From: Candidatus Cloacimonadota bacterium
GTDB lineage: Bacteria > Cloacimonadota > Cloacimonadia > JGIOTU-2
Reading direction: 5' to 3'
DNA: 42,996 nt
Assembly: GCA_030613025.1 (NCBI GenBank)
Contig: JAUWMT010000020.1
Span: 1-42,996 of the forward strand
Shown here: one piece after another, positions 1 through 6,088 of the stretch
How the letters are laid out: every line of letters begins with the position of its first letter
Numbering within the stretch: position 1 is the stretch's first letter
Made by a program: the position numbers and the translations under genes
The notes under the pieces: model-generated
Database searches by the model: none
Seen by the model: the letters and a program-made list of their open reading frames with translations, nothing else
Told to the model about the DNA's origin: nothing

Positions 1-186
1 AATTTATTGCATGAAATCATTAAATTATAGTAAATTTCTTATCACAAAACTGTAACTCCTGAAATAAAACATGAAAAAAAATTAATCTAAACAGAATATC
101 ATTAAATCCCTTTGGAAATTTCCTTATGGAATTTTCTAGGATAAAACATGTTAAACTTGACTAATATATCAATCAAAGAAAGCCTT

Positions 187-201
187 ATTCTTAATAAGAA
201 T
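187..201. promoter_or_regulatory. Short perfect dyad just before the first gene
   Basis: A 7-bp inverted repeat with one central base (ATTCTTA A TAAGAAT) ends four bases before the ATG at 206. It could be an operator-like site or part of the mRNA leader. In sequence this AT-rich, a 7-bp dyad can arise by chance. The rest of 1-205 shows no gene, only AT-rich sequence and no clear promoter. Confidence 0.2.
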
Positions 202-205
202 TATT

Positions 206-727
206 ATGAAAAAAATAATAAAATATTTTCTTTTATGCTTAATTGTTTTTACTCCGATTCTCTGTTTCGCATGTGAATGGAAGGGCGTCTTGCCTTATAT
301 AAGTCCCGGAATTAGGTTCGGCTGGGATTTCGAGAAAAAATTCACATTCAGCACAAAGATCAGTATTGGGTTTATGTTCGAGGGTGGGTTTGCAAATATA
401 ACCTATGGCAGCAAATATCCGGTTTTTCAGGATGCATATGTTACTGATCCGAATTTTGAAAAATATGATTATCTTGATGTTCAGGCAGCATTTTCATTCA
501 ATCCTAAGGAGACTCTAACTTTATATACTGGGGGTGGTGCAGGTTTAATTTTTTATAAAGAAGATGGAGTAAACAAATCAGCTCCCCGAATCACAGTCTT
601 TTCCGGATTTATCGTTTTCCCAACCCTTGATGTCATTTTTCTGCCGGGTCACGTGCGATATGATACGGGATTACAGATCGTACTTCCGTTACCTTTAACA
701 AAACTTGATTTTATAGCTGGTGTATAA
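206..727 (+). CDS. Small exported protein, probably envelope-associated, function unknown
   Basis: The 173-residue product begins with a clear signal peptide: a KKIIK basic start, a hydrophobic stretch at about residues 7-21, and FACEW as the likely cleavage region. The cysteine at 23 sits in LCFAC, which is not a convincing lipobox. The mature part alternates hydrophobic and polar residues, is rich in Gly, Tyr and Phe, and has a glycine cluster (TGGGAG). This resembles a small outer-membrane beta-barrel or periplasmic beta protein. The Shine-Dalgarno site is weak. I do not recognise a family. It is separated by 92 bp from the ECF transporter genes and may be transcribed independently. Confidence 0.55.
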   Translation: MKKIIKYFLLCLIVFTPILCFACEWKGVLPYISPGIRFGWDFEKKFTFSTKISIGFMFEGGFANITYGSKYPVFQDAYVTDPNFEKYDYLDVQAAFSFNPKETLTLYTGGGAGLIFYKEDGVNKSAPRITVFSGFIVFPTLDVIFLPGHVRYDTGLQIVLPLPLTKLDFIAGV

Positions 728-819
728 CATACACTTTTACAATAATAAAATTCACACATTTTAAAGAGTTCTACAAAAATAGAACAAAATAATAAATAAT
801 TGGAAATACTGAATCAAAT

Positions 820-1362
820 ATGAAATTTCTAAAAAAATTCACAACACAAGATTTGCTCTACATTGCGATCTTCAGCGCATTGGGGCTGGCTATCAAGCCG
901 CTCATAACCCCTATTGCCATAATGCTTACCCGGCTGCTCATGATCACCGGAGGTTCCCTCTTCGGTGGCTTATATATGATGTGGATCGTCCTTGCAATTG
1001 CAATGGTACGGAAGCCATGGACGGGATTTCTCGTGGGCTTTGTTCAGGGAATTGTTATGCTCGCACTTGGCTATGTCGGTACACACGGAGCACTCTCATT
1101 AATAACTTATACGCTGCCCGGTTTTACTGCAGATATTACAACATTTTTTATAAAGGATTTTTCCAAACCTCTTTCGCATATTATTTTGTGCATAACCGCG
1201 AATCTTGCAGGCACTTTGATAGTTTCAATCCTTATCTGGCAGCTTCCCATTATTCCGCTTTTGATCTCCTTGGGCTTGAGCTTCCTTTCCGGAATTATGG
1301 GCGGATTGCTCTCTTTTGTGATATTCAAACGTCTTCAATTTTTCGGTTTAGCTCAGAAATAA
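820..1362 (+). CDS. ECF transporter substrate-binding S component
   Basis: This 180-residue protein is almost entirely hydrophobic, with about five to six membrane segments. That fits the integral-membrane S component of an energy-coupling-factor importer, which binds a vitamin or similar micronutrient. The segment with GGSLFGG followed by VRKPWTGFLVG resembles the KP-containing loop of YkoE-type (thiamin-related) S components. The gene order S-ATPase-ATPase-EcfT also resembles ykoEDC. Substrate assignment from this is only a suggestion. The two ATPases and EcfT follow with 1-2 bp gaps or overlaps, so the four genes form one complete importer operon. I saw no riboswitch-like structure in the 92-bp leader. 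Confidence 0.75.
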   Translation: MKFLKKFTTQDLLYIAIFSALGLAIKPLITPIAIMLTRLLMITGGSLFGGLYMMWIVLAIAMVRKPWTGFLVGFVQGIVMLALGYVGTHGALSLITYTLPGFTADITTFFIKDFSKPLSHIILCITANLAGTLIVSILIWQLPIIPLLISLGLSFLSGIMGGLLSFVIFKRLQFFGLAQK

Positions 1363-1363
1363 T

Positions 1364-2011
1364 ATGCCTTTACTCAGCGTTAAAAACATCTTTTTAAAGT
1401 ATTCTCAAAACGAGCAATGGTTAATAAAGGATCTAAACTTCTGTGCAGAGAAGAGCGAAATCATCTTAATAAAAGGACCGAATGGAAGCGGAAAAACAAG
1501 CTTGCTTTCCATGCTATGCGGTGTCATTCCCAAAGCCATAAAAGGCATCACAGGTGGGCAGATTCTTATAGATGATATTGATATAAGCGTCCTGACATTA
1601 CCAGAACTCTCACCTCTCATCAGTATGGTGTTTCAGGAGCCGGAAATTCAGTTGAGCTTTCCCCAGGTCGAGCAAGAGCTTGCTTTTGGTCCGGAAAATC
1701 TGAAAGTACCTATAACTGAAATCCGTATAAGAATTGAAAAAGTATCTGAATTACTGGGAATATCCAATCTACTCAAATCTGAAATTATAACACTATCCTA
1801 TGGGCAGAAAATGCTTGTTGCTATTGCTTCTGTTTTTTCGCTTTCACCGGACATTATCTTGCTGGATGAGCCGGCTGACGGATTATCCGAGACATCTATC
1901 CAAAGTGTAAAAAAGTGTATTCAGCATTTTATGGAGGACAAATTAATAATCATTTCTTCAACAACTCATGCCTTTGACGACATTGCAGACAGGATCATAA
2001 CCCTTTCATGA
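1364..2011 (+). CDS. ECF transporter ATPase, first copy (EcfA-type)
   Basis: ABC ATPase of 215 residues that would power the importer from the cytoplasmic face. It has Walker A GPNGSGKT (residues 38-45), a Q-loop glutamine near 91 (VFQEP), signature LSYGQK (144-149, with Y in place of the usual G) and Walker B IILLDEP (164-170). A threonine-histidine near 201-202 serves as the switch histidine. The gene starts one base after the S component stops and overlaps the next ATPase by 4 bp. ECF importers normally use two non-identical ATPases, and this pair fits. Confidence 0.88.
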   Translation: MPLLSVKNIFLKYSQNEQWLIKDLNFCAEKSEIILIKGPNGSGKTSLLSMLCGVIPKAIKGITGGQILIDDIDISVLTLPELSPLISMVFQEPEIQLSFPQVEQELAFGPENLKVPITEIRIRIEKVSELLGISNLLKSEIITLSYGQKMLVAIASVFSLSPDIILLDEPADGLSETSIQSVKKCIQHFMEDKLIIISSTTHAFDDIADRIITLS

Positions 2012-2676
2012 AACCGCTCTTTTCTTTAGGCAATCTTAGTTTTTCTTATAACGAGAATAAGCTTATCTTTGATAAACTCAACCTTGAAATTTTCAGGAAT
2101 GAAGTCACCATAATTTCCGGAGAAAATGGAAGCGGGAAATCAACTATGTGCAAAATTCTCTATAAAATGCTGTCTTCATTTTCTGGTAGTATTCAATTCG
2201 AAGAAAAAGATTTCGCATCAATAGATCACTCATATATTGCCTCCAAAATAGTCTTTATTCAAGAGCAGGTTCAGGACAATCTGCTTGGCTCGACACCCGA
2301 TGAAGATCTTGCGATCTGGCAGCATAAATTTCAAAAAAAGGATAGCAAAGATTTTCAGGAAGAGAGAACTCGCATTCTCGAAAGATTCGGATTGGATACA
2401 GTGCAGCACAAGCCACTTTGGGAATTCAGTGAAGGTCAGCAAAAGAGAGCTGTTCTGAGCGGTTTACTTCTGAATAAGCATAAGTTCTGGATTCTCGACG
2501 AGCCACTTTATGGACTTGATAATGAAGGTGTGAATATCTTGATCTCAATAATCGCTCAGCAGAAATTAGCCGGCGCAGGTGCACTCATCGTCACGCATAG
2601 AACGAAAGCATTTTCGCTTGTTGCCGATAAACTGCTTGAGATTTCAAACAGAAACATACATCAAATCGTGGGCTAA
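2008..2676 (+). CDS. ECF transporter ATPase, second copy (EcfA-type)
   Basis: Second ABC ATPase, 222 residues. Walker A is GENGSGKST (38-46), the Q-loop lies in VFIQEQ (about 82-87), the signature is FSEGQQ (140-145), and Walker B with the D-loop reads WILDEPLYGLD. The switch histidine is in VTHRTK. It diverges strongly from the first ATPase (Walker A context, signature and C-terminus), as expected for the EcfA/EcfA' heterodimer. The 4-bp ATGA overlap with the upstream gene suggests translational coupling. EcfT starts 2 bp after its stop codon. Confidence 0.88.
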   Translation: MKPLFSLGNLSFSYNENKLIFDKLNLEIFRNEVTIISGENGSGKSTMCKILYKMLSSFSGSIQFEEKDFASIDHSYIASKIVFIQEQVQDNLLGSTPDEDLAIWQHKFQKKDSKDFQEERTRILERFGLDTVQHKPLWEFSEGQQKRAVLSGLLLNKHKFWILDEPLYGLDNEGVNILISIIAQQKLAGAGALIVTHRTKAFSLVADKLLEISNRNIHQIVG

Positions 2677-2678
2677 GA

Positions 2679-3404
2679 ATGAACGCACGAACATATCTTG
2701 TCATCTCGATCATCATATCCTCTCTTTCCTTGATCATGCATCGTATCGAGTATCAGTTCATTTTGTTTGGAGTTTGCATTCTGCTTGTTTTTTTTCTGAA
2801 TCCCTCTAAAAGAAGATTTGTACTCCTCTGGAAACGATTGCGTTTTCTGCTTATTCTTATCCTTTTTTTATTCGTGATGCAGCTCCTTTTCAGGCAAAGC
2901 GGCACAGTGCTTTTTCACTGGAAGTTCATCACAATTTATTCTGAAGGAGTTCTTATCGCTCTCATCGTGAGCATACGTCTGCTCATACTTTTGCTTGTTG
3001 TTTCGCTTCTTTTTGATATTCCTTTTTATAATTTTGTTCTTGCCCTGCGCTCATGGAAACTTCCCTACGAGATCTGCCTGATGATCGCCAGTACCTTTAG
3101 TTTTTTACGATTGTTCGAGAAACAATTTAGGATAATGAAGGATCAACTGAAAATTCGTGAGATCTCCTTTAGAAAAATTACTATTTCCAGAAAATCTAAG
3201 GCATTTTCTACCATTGTTTTTCCTGTCCTCGCTCAAGCGATGCACACCGTTCTATTCAGGGCGATTGCATTGGATTTAAAAGGATTCAGGTTGCATCCTA
3301 CACGTACTAATTATATTTCTCATAAACTAAAATGGTTTGACTACTCGATCCAGATCATTGCTTTTTTGCTTTTTGTTTCTATTCTATACATGATCTTAGT
3401 TTAA
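2679..3404 (+). CDS. ecfT: ECF transporter transmembrane component EcfT
   Basis: This 241-residue membrane protein has about five to six hydrophobic segments. The long amphipathic stretch between about residues 120 and 190 contains LRSWKLPYE and later FRAIALDLKGFR. These resemble the A-R-G-containing coupling-helix motifs through which EcfT contacts the two ATPases. It completes the importer encoded at 820-3404. It starts 2 bp after the second ATPase. No terminator with a U-tract follows; the sequence instead runs into the repeat-rich gap at 3405-3736. Confidence 0.85.
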   Translation: MNARTYLVISIIISSLSLIMHRIEYQFILFGVCILLVFFLNPSKRRFVLLWKRLRFLLILILFLFVMQLLFRQSGTVLFHWKFITIYSEGVLIALIVSIRLLILLLVVSLLFDIPFYNFVLALRSWKLPYEICLMIASTFSFLRLFEKQFRIMKDQLKIREISFRKITISRKSKAFSTIVFPVLAQAMHTVLFRAIALDLKGFRLHPTRTNYISHKLKWFDYSIQIIAFLLFVSILYMILV

Positions 3405-3415
3405 AAAGTAATCAA

Positions 3416-3443
3416 CCACGAAAATCACGAAAATACACGAAAA
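3416..3443. repeat. Short tandem CACGAAAA-type repeat
   Basis: Three imperfect tandem copies of a CACGAAAA(T) unit (ACGAAAATCACGAAAATACACGAAAA) lie just after the ecfT stop. They form the left edge of a repeat-filled gap of about 330 bp between ecfT and the HAD gene. Similar CCACGAA/CACGAA strings are a recurring type of intergenic filler in many bacterial genomes. This is probably a degenerate non-coding repeat. Confidence 0.6.
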
Positions 3444-3500
3444 AAGAGCTTTATAAATTATGTTTTGGAAAAGTTTTCAGAAAATTAGACATAAATTCAT

Positions 3501-3605
3501 CTTCACACTGATTAAGCAGATCGACGCTGATAAATTTTATGTTTATTGTTTTCATTATTTCAAAGTTTTCTTATCTGCGCGAATCATTCGCATCTGCGTG
3601 CTATT
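3501..3605. repeat. Degenerate inverted-repeat element, copy 1
   Basis: The left arm carries CTGATTAAGCAGATCGACGC. The right arm carries TTATCTGCGCGAATCATTCG followed by CATCTGCGTGCTAT. The arms are imperfectly complementary (CAGAT/ATCTG, GACGC/GCGTG-like) and could fold as one long hairpin with an AT-rich loop. A second, similar element follows at 3619-3726 in the same orientation. No protein-like reading frame fits it. Confidence 0.55.
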
Positions 3606-3618
3606 AAAAATATAATGG

Positions 3619-3726
3619 GACACAGATACACACTGATGTTGCAGATTAACGCTGAATATTTCTTTTGTTATTTATGTATTTTCTTAATCTGCGAAAATCT
3701 GTTCAATCTGCGTGATCTGTGTGCTA
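3619..3726. repeat. Degenerate inverted-repeat element, copy 2
   Basis: This element has the same architecture as copy 1. The left arm is GACACAGATACACACTGATG then GCAGATTAACGCTGA. The right arm is TTAATCTGCGAAAATCTG then CAATCTGCGTGATCTGTGTG. CACAGAT pairs with ATCTGTG at the outer ends, and CAGATTAACGC with the GCG/TTAATCTGC region inside. Both copies end in GTGCTAT followed by an AT-rich -10-like sequence. Elements with ATCTGCG/CAGATTACGC wording are widespread intergenic repeats of unknown function. Confidence 0.6.
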
Positions 3727-3730
3727 TAAT
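3725..3730 (+). promoter_or_regulatory. Possible -10 box at the end of the repeat element
   Basis: A perfect TATAAT lies 6 bases before the preferred ATG (3737) of the HAD gene, and no Shine-Dalgarno sequence lies between them. If used, transcription would start at about the A of the ATG and give a leaderless mRNA. A -35 match at the right spacing (TTCAAT, 3702-3707) is only three of six. The same sequence occurs at 3611-3616 after repeat copy 1, so it may simply belong to the repeat. Confidence 0.3.
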
Positions 3731-3736
3731 TTAAAT

Positions 3737-4396
3737 ATGAAAATTAAAGATATAGATTTAGTTATTTTCGATATGGACGGCACATTGCTGAAGTCTGATA
3801 CTTATGCGGTTGTTGCAATCCAAAATGCACTGAAAGATGTGTATGAAAATCATAATATACTCAGGGAACTACCTTCACCTGAACTCATCTTGAGCAAGAT
3901 CGGGCAGCCATCAGTACAATTTTATCTGGATCTATTGGATGAAGAGCACATGCACTTGATTGATGAACTTCACACTGGAATTCAGGATCATGAAGAAATA
4001 GCACTCAAGTCAGGTAAAGGAATGCTTTTCGAAGGAGCTAAAGAAACACTTGCTTATCTAAAGCAACAAGGTTATCGGATCGGACTGGAAAGCAACTGCT
4101 CGATGCGTTATTTCGACAATGTGAAAAGTGCTTTCGGTCTGGAAGAATATCTTGATATCTCACAATGTATTGGTGAAAAGGAAGGATTGGACAAAATTTC
4201 GATCATTTCAAATTTCATCAAAAAATTAAAGAGCAAAAAAGCAGTGGTGGTTGGTGACAGATATTATGATATTGAGTCCGGAAAAGCTAATAAATGTGTC
4301 ACGGTCGGCTGCTTATACGGATATGGGAAAAAAGAAGAATTGGAGGATGCAGATTATTTGATCGAGGATATACGGGAGTTGAAAACACTATTATAA
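3737..4396 (+). CDS. HAD-superfamily phosphatase, phosphoglycolate phosphatase-like
   Basis: Cytosolic HAD hydrolase of 219 residues. Motif I is FDMDGTL (residues 11-17, nucleophile D12, acid D14), motif II is LESNCS, motif III is the lysine region GEKEGLDK, and motif IV is VVGDRYYDIESG. A helical cap lies between motifs I and II, as in the Gph/pyrophosphatase class that removes phosphate from small metabolites. I chose the ATG at 3737 because residue 1 then sits nine residues before motif I. An upstream in-frame start at 3719 would lie inside the repeat. No Shine-Dalgarno sequence is visible. The exact substrate cannot be read from sequence. Confidence 0.85.
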   Translation: MKIKDIDLVIFDMDGTLLKSDTYAVVAIQNALKDVYENHNILRELPSPELILSKIGQPSVQFYLDLLDEEHMHLIDELHTGIQDHEEIALKSGKGMLFEGAKETLAYLKQQGYRIGLESNCSMRYFDNVKSAFGLEEYLDISQCIGEKEGLDKISIISNFIKKLKSKKAVVVGDRYYDIESGKANKCVTVGCLYGYGKKEELEDADYLIEDIRELKTLL

Positions 4397-4403
4397 AAAA
4401 GAA

Positions 4404-4440
4404 GCTGAAGTCAAGTCTATATCGGACTTGACTTTACAGC
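4404..4440. repeat. Hairpin A, possible terminator
   Basis: Perfect 10-bp stem AAGTCAAGTC / GACTTGACTT (4408-4417 with 4425-4434) and a 7-nt loop. It can be extended by GCTG/CAGC (4404-4407 with 4437-4440) across a 2-nt bulge. It begins 8 bases after the HAD stop. No run of T follows, so termination would not be of the classical intrinsic type. Confidence 0.65.
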
Positions 4441-4457
4441 CGACCTGTTACGGTGTA

Positions 4458-4471
4458 GTACCTTCAGGTAC
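4458..4471. repeat. Hairpin B, 5-bp stem with tetraloop
   Basis: GTACC-TTCA-GGTAC, a perfect 5-bp stem with a 4-nt loop. Short on its own, it is part of the consecutive hairpin series of this gap. Confidence 0.5.
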
Positions 4472-4488
4472 GGAAACGGAAGGCGGTT

Positions 4489-4564
4489 GAGTTAAGAACG
4501 ATTTACGCAGGGCACAGTCAATCAATCCTTAAGTCAAGTCTCCGCCTCAGCGGATTCTTAACTC
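4489..4564. repeat. Hairpins C and D, 10-bp outer stem enclosing a smaller hairpin
   Basis: GAGTTAAGAA (4489-4498) is perfectly complementary to TTCTTAACTC (4555-4564). Directly inside the 3' arm lies a second perfect hairpin, TCCGC-CTCA-GCGGA (4541-4554), that would stack on the outer stem. The internal AAGTCAAGTC at 4531-4540 copies the left arm of hairpin A and could pair with that hairpin's right arm instead. Confidence 0.65.
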
Positions 4565-4605
4565 CTATGAAACTACATTCTAACTTATTCATAATAATAT
4601 TCTGG

Positions 4606-4686
4606 TTACCAAGCCCCACAGCCTGTGTGAAAATGCAAATTCATTGTCATTTTTTAGTGTTTTCACACAGCTACCCAGCTTGGTAA
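4606..4686. repeat. Hairpin E, compound 9-bp plus 11-bp stem
   Basis: The outer stem is TTACCAAGC (4606-4614) with GCTTGGTAA (4678-4686). The inner stem is CTGTGTGAAAA (4623-4633) with TTTTCACACAG (4660-4670). Both are perfect. They are separated by internal loops of 8 and 7 nt and closed by a 26-nt AT-rich loop. Total paired length is 20 bp, which is very unlikely by chance. Confidence 0.75.
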
Positions 4687-4713
4687 TCTTTTTCATCTTA
4701 TTGGTAATCAATG

Positions 4714-4739
4714 TGTATCCAAGCAGGGGCTTGGATACA
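4714..4739. repeat. Hairpin F, perfect 11-bp stem
   Basis: TGTATCCAAGC-AGGG-GCTTGGATACA is a perfect 11-bp stem with a 4-nt loop. Its CCAAGC/GCTTGG core is shared with hairpin E, and GGGGCTTGG (4726-4734) is also perfectly complementary to CCAAGCCCC in hairpin E (4609-4617). E and F therefore look like diverged copies of one palindromic unit. Confidence 0.75.
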
Positions 4740-4779
4740 AGAGTACTGCATTATTTGTCATAGTTTCACCTTAATTGAA

Positions 4780-4797
4780 CTATCAGCTTGCTGATAG
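4780..4797. repeat. Hairpin G, 8-bp palindrome
   Basis: CTATCAGC-TT-GCTGATAG, in practice a 7-bp stem with a 4-nt loop. It lies 56 bp beyond the trmO stop and may serve as transcript-end structure for that gene. No U-tract is seen on either strand. Confidence 0.6.
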
Positions 4798-4852
4798 CGG
4801 AGAGCTCAAGTCTTGACTATCTGCATCTGCGAGGGACTGCGTTCAAATAATT

Positions 4853-5317
4853 TTAACCCGCAAAGGTTTTTTTAGCCCTATGTTTCTCCAACCAGCCAAA
4901 TTTTGGATTGATTATTTTTTCAAATTCTCCAACATAAGGTTTGATATCGATCACAGGAGTACCATCCAGCATATCTACATTTGTAAAAACAATTTTATTA
5001 TCATGCACTTGTTTCACTTTGATAACAGTCATGCCAATGTGGTTTGGACGGTGTGGACTTCGAAGAGCAAATACTCCATGCTCCCTATCTTCCCATGAAG
5101 GATGTCCCTTCATATGTGTTTCAGTGCTTTTATGAAAATAGAAGAGGACGATAAGGTGAGAAAATCCTTCAATATCCATCATTGCCGGCTTGTATTTTTC
5201 GTCAATTTCAATGACTGCTTCAATATTGTCTCTCTGATATCCCTGACCGGGAACGTCCTCTATATTTTTGTAGGGGCTGTGAATTATTCCGATCGGTTCG
5301 ATTTTTATTGACCGCAT
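4853..5317 (-). CDS. trmO: tRNA methyltransferase TrmO / TsaA family (short form)
   Basis: This 154-residue protein of the TsaA-like beta-barrel family (UPF0066) would use SAM to methylate the threonylcarbamoyl group of t6A37 in certain tRNAs, as E. coli TrmO does. Visible family features are the start IEPIGIIHSPY, the central FSHLIVLFYFHKS, and the SPHRPNHIGMTV region followed by DMLDGTPVIDIKPYV. Those segments form the SAM-binding and active-site part. The E. coli enzyme is longer, with a C-terminal extension, and this one has the core only, like many archaeal and bacterial homologues. It is the only - strand gene in the left half and diverges from the rpsP operon across 158 bp. Exact substrate is inferred. 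Confidence 0.82.
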   Translation of the reverse strand: MRSIKIEPIGIIHSPYKNIEDVPGQGYQRDNIEAVIEIDEKYKPAMMDIEGFSHLIVLFYFHKSTETHMKGHPSWEDREHGVFALRSPHRPNHIGMTVIKVKQVHDNKIVFTNVDMLDGTPVIDIKPYVGEFEKIINPKFGWLEKHRAKKTFAG

Positions 5318-5475
5318 TTAAACATCCTTTCTGGTTTGACATACTTTTTTAGAAAATTCTGAATTAGTACAAGTTTTCTGAAAAAATCAAAAATAGAACT
5401 TACAGTGTTCGTTAAAAAACTTGACTGTAATTTTCTAATATAAAGTTATTTACTCATTAAACGCTGGAGGTTTAT

Positions 5476-5826
5476 TTGTCAGTAAAGATCAGACTTAGAA
5501 GAATGGGTGCTCGTAATCAACCTTCCTACAGAGTGGTTGTTGTTGACTCCCGCAAGAAAAGAGATGGTGCATTCATCGAGAAAATTGGATATTACGATCC
5601 TAAACCGGAAGAATATCAGTATAAAATTGATCATGAACGAGCTTTGTATTGGCTTGAGCAAGGTGCGATTCCTTCAGATACAGTAAGAAGTCTCTTAAAA
5701 AAAGAGGGTATCTTAAGGAAATTTCACGAAAACAAGTATGGCAAAGCAACATCTGAGGTTGTATCAGAACAATCTGACGTAGCCAATGATAAAATAGATA
5801 TGAACGCTGAAGACTCAGCAAAATAA
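5476..5826 (+). CDS. rpsP: 30S ribosomal protein S16
   Basis: The first 80 residues are textbook S16, starting [18 protein letters not shown] and including [11 protein letters not shown] and IGYYDPKP. The protein helps assemble the 30S platform. The start is TTG (5476), supported by GGAGG at 5466-5470 and by the conserved N-terminus. No ATG fits. It is 116 residues, versus about 80-90 in many bacteria. The extra C-terminal part is acidic and low in complexity ([20 protein letters not shown]). It begins the rpsP-khpA-rimM-trmD-rplS operon. The 158-bp upstream gap contains TTGACA at 5336-5341 and TTGACT at 5421-5426 but no convincing matching -10. Confidence 0.96.
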   Translation: MSVKIRLRRMGARNQPSYRVVVVDSRKKRDGAFIEKIGYYDPKPEEYQYKIDHERALYWLEQGAIPSDTVRSLLKKEGILRKFHENKYGKATSEVVSEQSDVANDKIDMNAEDSAK

Positions 5827-5847
5827 GATCACCGCAGGAGGCGACCA

Positions 5848-6078
5848 ATGAAAGAGTTAGTGGAATTCATTGCGAAAGCATTAGTTGATAACCCAGATGA
5901 AGTCAAAGTTACAGAAATATCCGGCGAACGGGTAACTCTTTATGAATTGAGAGTTGGCGAAGGCGAAGTTGGTAAAGTAATCGGCAAAGGCGGAAGAACT
6001 GCTAATGCTATGCGTACCATCCTGAATTCTGTTTCTACCAAGCATGGTAAAAGAGCAGAATTAGAAATCCTTGAATAA
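5848..6078 (+). CDS. khpA: KH-domain RNA-binding protein KhpA
   Basis: A 76-residue single KH domain carrying the RNA-binding GxxG loop in [16 protein letters not shown] (about residues 41-56). KhpA (YlqC) proteins bind RNA, often as a dimer or with KhpB, and regularly sit between rpsP and rimM as here. The ATG at 5848 has a good Shine-Dalgarno sequence (GGAGG at 5836-5840). It starts 21 bp after rpsP and is followed after 10 bp by rimM. Its position suggests a role linked to ribosome assembly or small-RNA biology, which is family knowledge rather than something visible here. Confidence 0.92.
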   Translation: MKELVEFIAKALVDNPDEVKVTEISGERVTLYELRVGEGEVGKVIGKGGRTANAMRTILNSVSTKHGKRAELEILE

Positions 6079-6088
6079 CAATTTATGA

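Larger units (their letters stand above)
4397..4852. other. Hairpin-dense intergenic island between convergent genes
   Basis: The 456 bp between the stop of the HAD gene and the stop of trmO contain no credible coding frame but at least seven strong inverted repeats, listed separately. TCAAGTC occurs three times (4411-4417, 4534-4540, 4806-4812). CCAAGCCCC at 4609-4617 is perfectly complementary both in part to the arm at 4678-4683 and in full to 4726-4734, so alternative folds are possible. It could be a cluster of REP/BIME-like palindromic repeats, a structured RNA, or a bidirectional termination region. Confidence 0.6.

Noticed and set aside
768-785. GTTCTA-CAAAAA-TAGAAC hairpin between the first gene and the ECF operon
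   Set aside because: The stem is a perfect 6 bp but is followed by A-rich sequence, not a T-run, on the + strand, so it does not fit an intrinsic terminator for the upstream gene. It may be chance in AT-rich DNA.
981-1397. 138-codon + strand frame overlapping the ECF S component
   Set aside because: It is out of frame with a clear membrane protein and rich in Cys, Tyr and Arg in a pattern typical of a shadow frame.
3546-3734. 62-codon + strand open frame inside the inverted-repeat gap
   Set aside because: It coincides with the right arms of the repeat elements, has a composition unlike a protein (runs of Cys, Phe, Leu and Ile from AT-rich repeats) and no ribosome-binding site.
4397-4852. 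tRNA, tmRNA or CRISPR array as explanation of the hairpin island
   Set aside because: No cloverleaf with CCA-ready acceptor, no T-arm GTTCGA motif in place, and no equal-spaced identical repeats with unique spacers.
5336-5450. Sigma-70 promoter for rpsP using TTGACA (5336-5341) or TTGACT (5421-5426)
   Set aside because: Neither -35-like box has a reasonable -10 at 16-18 bp. TATAAA at 5439-5444 is only 12 bp from the second one.
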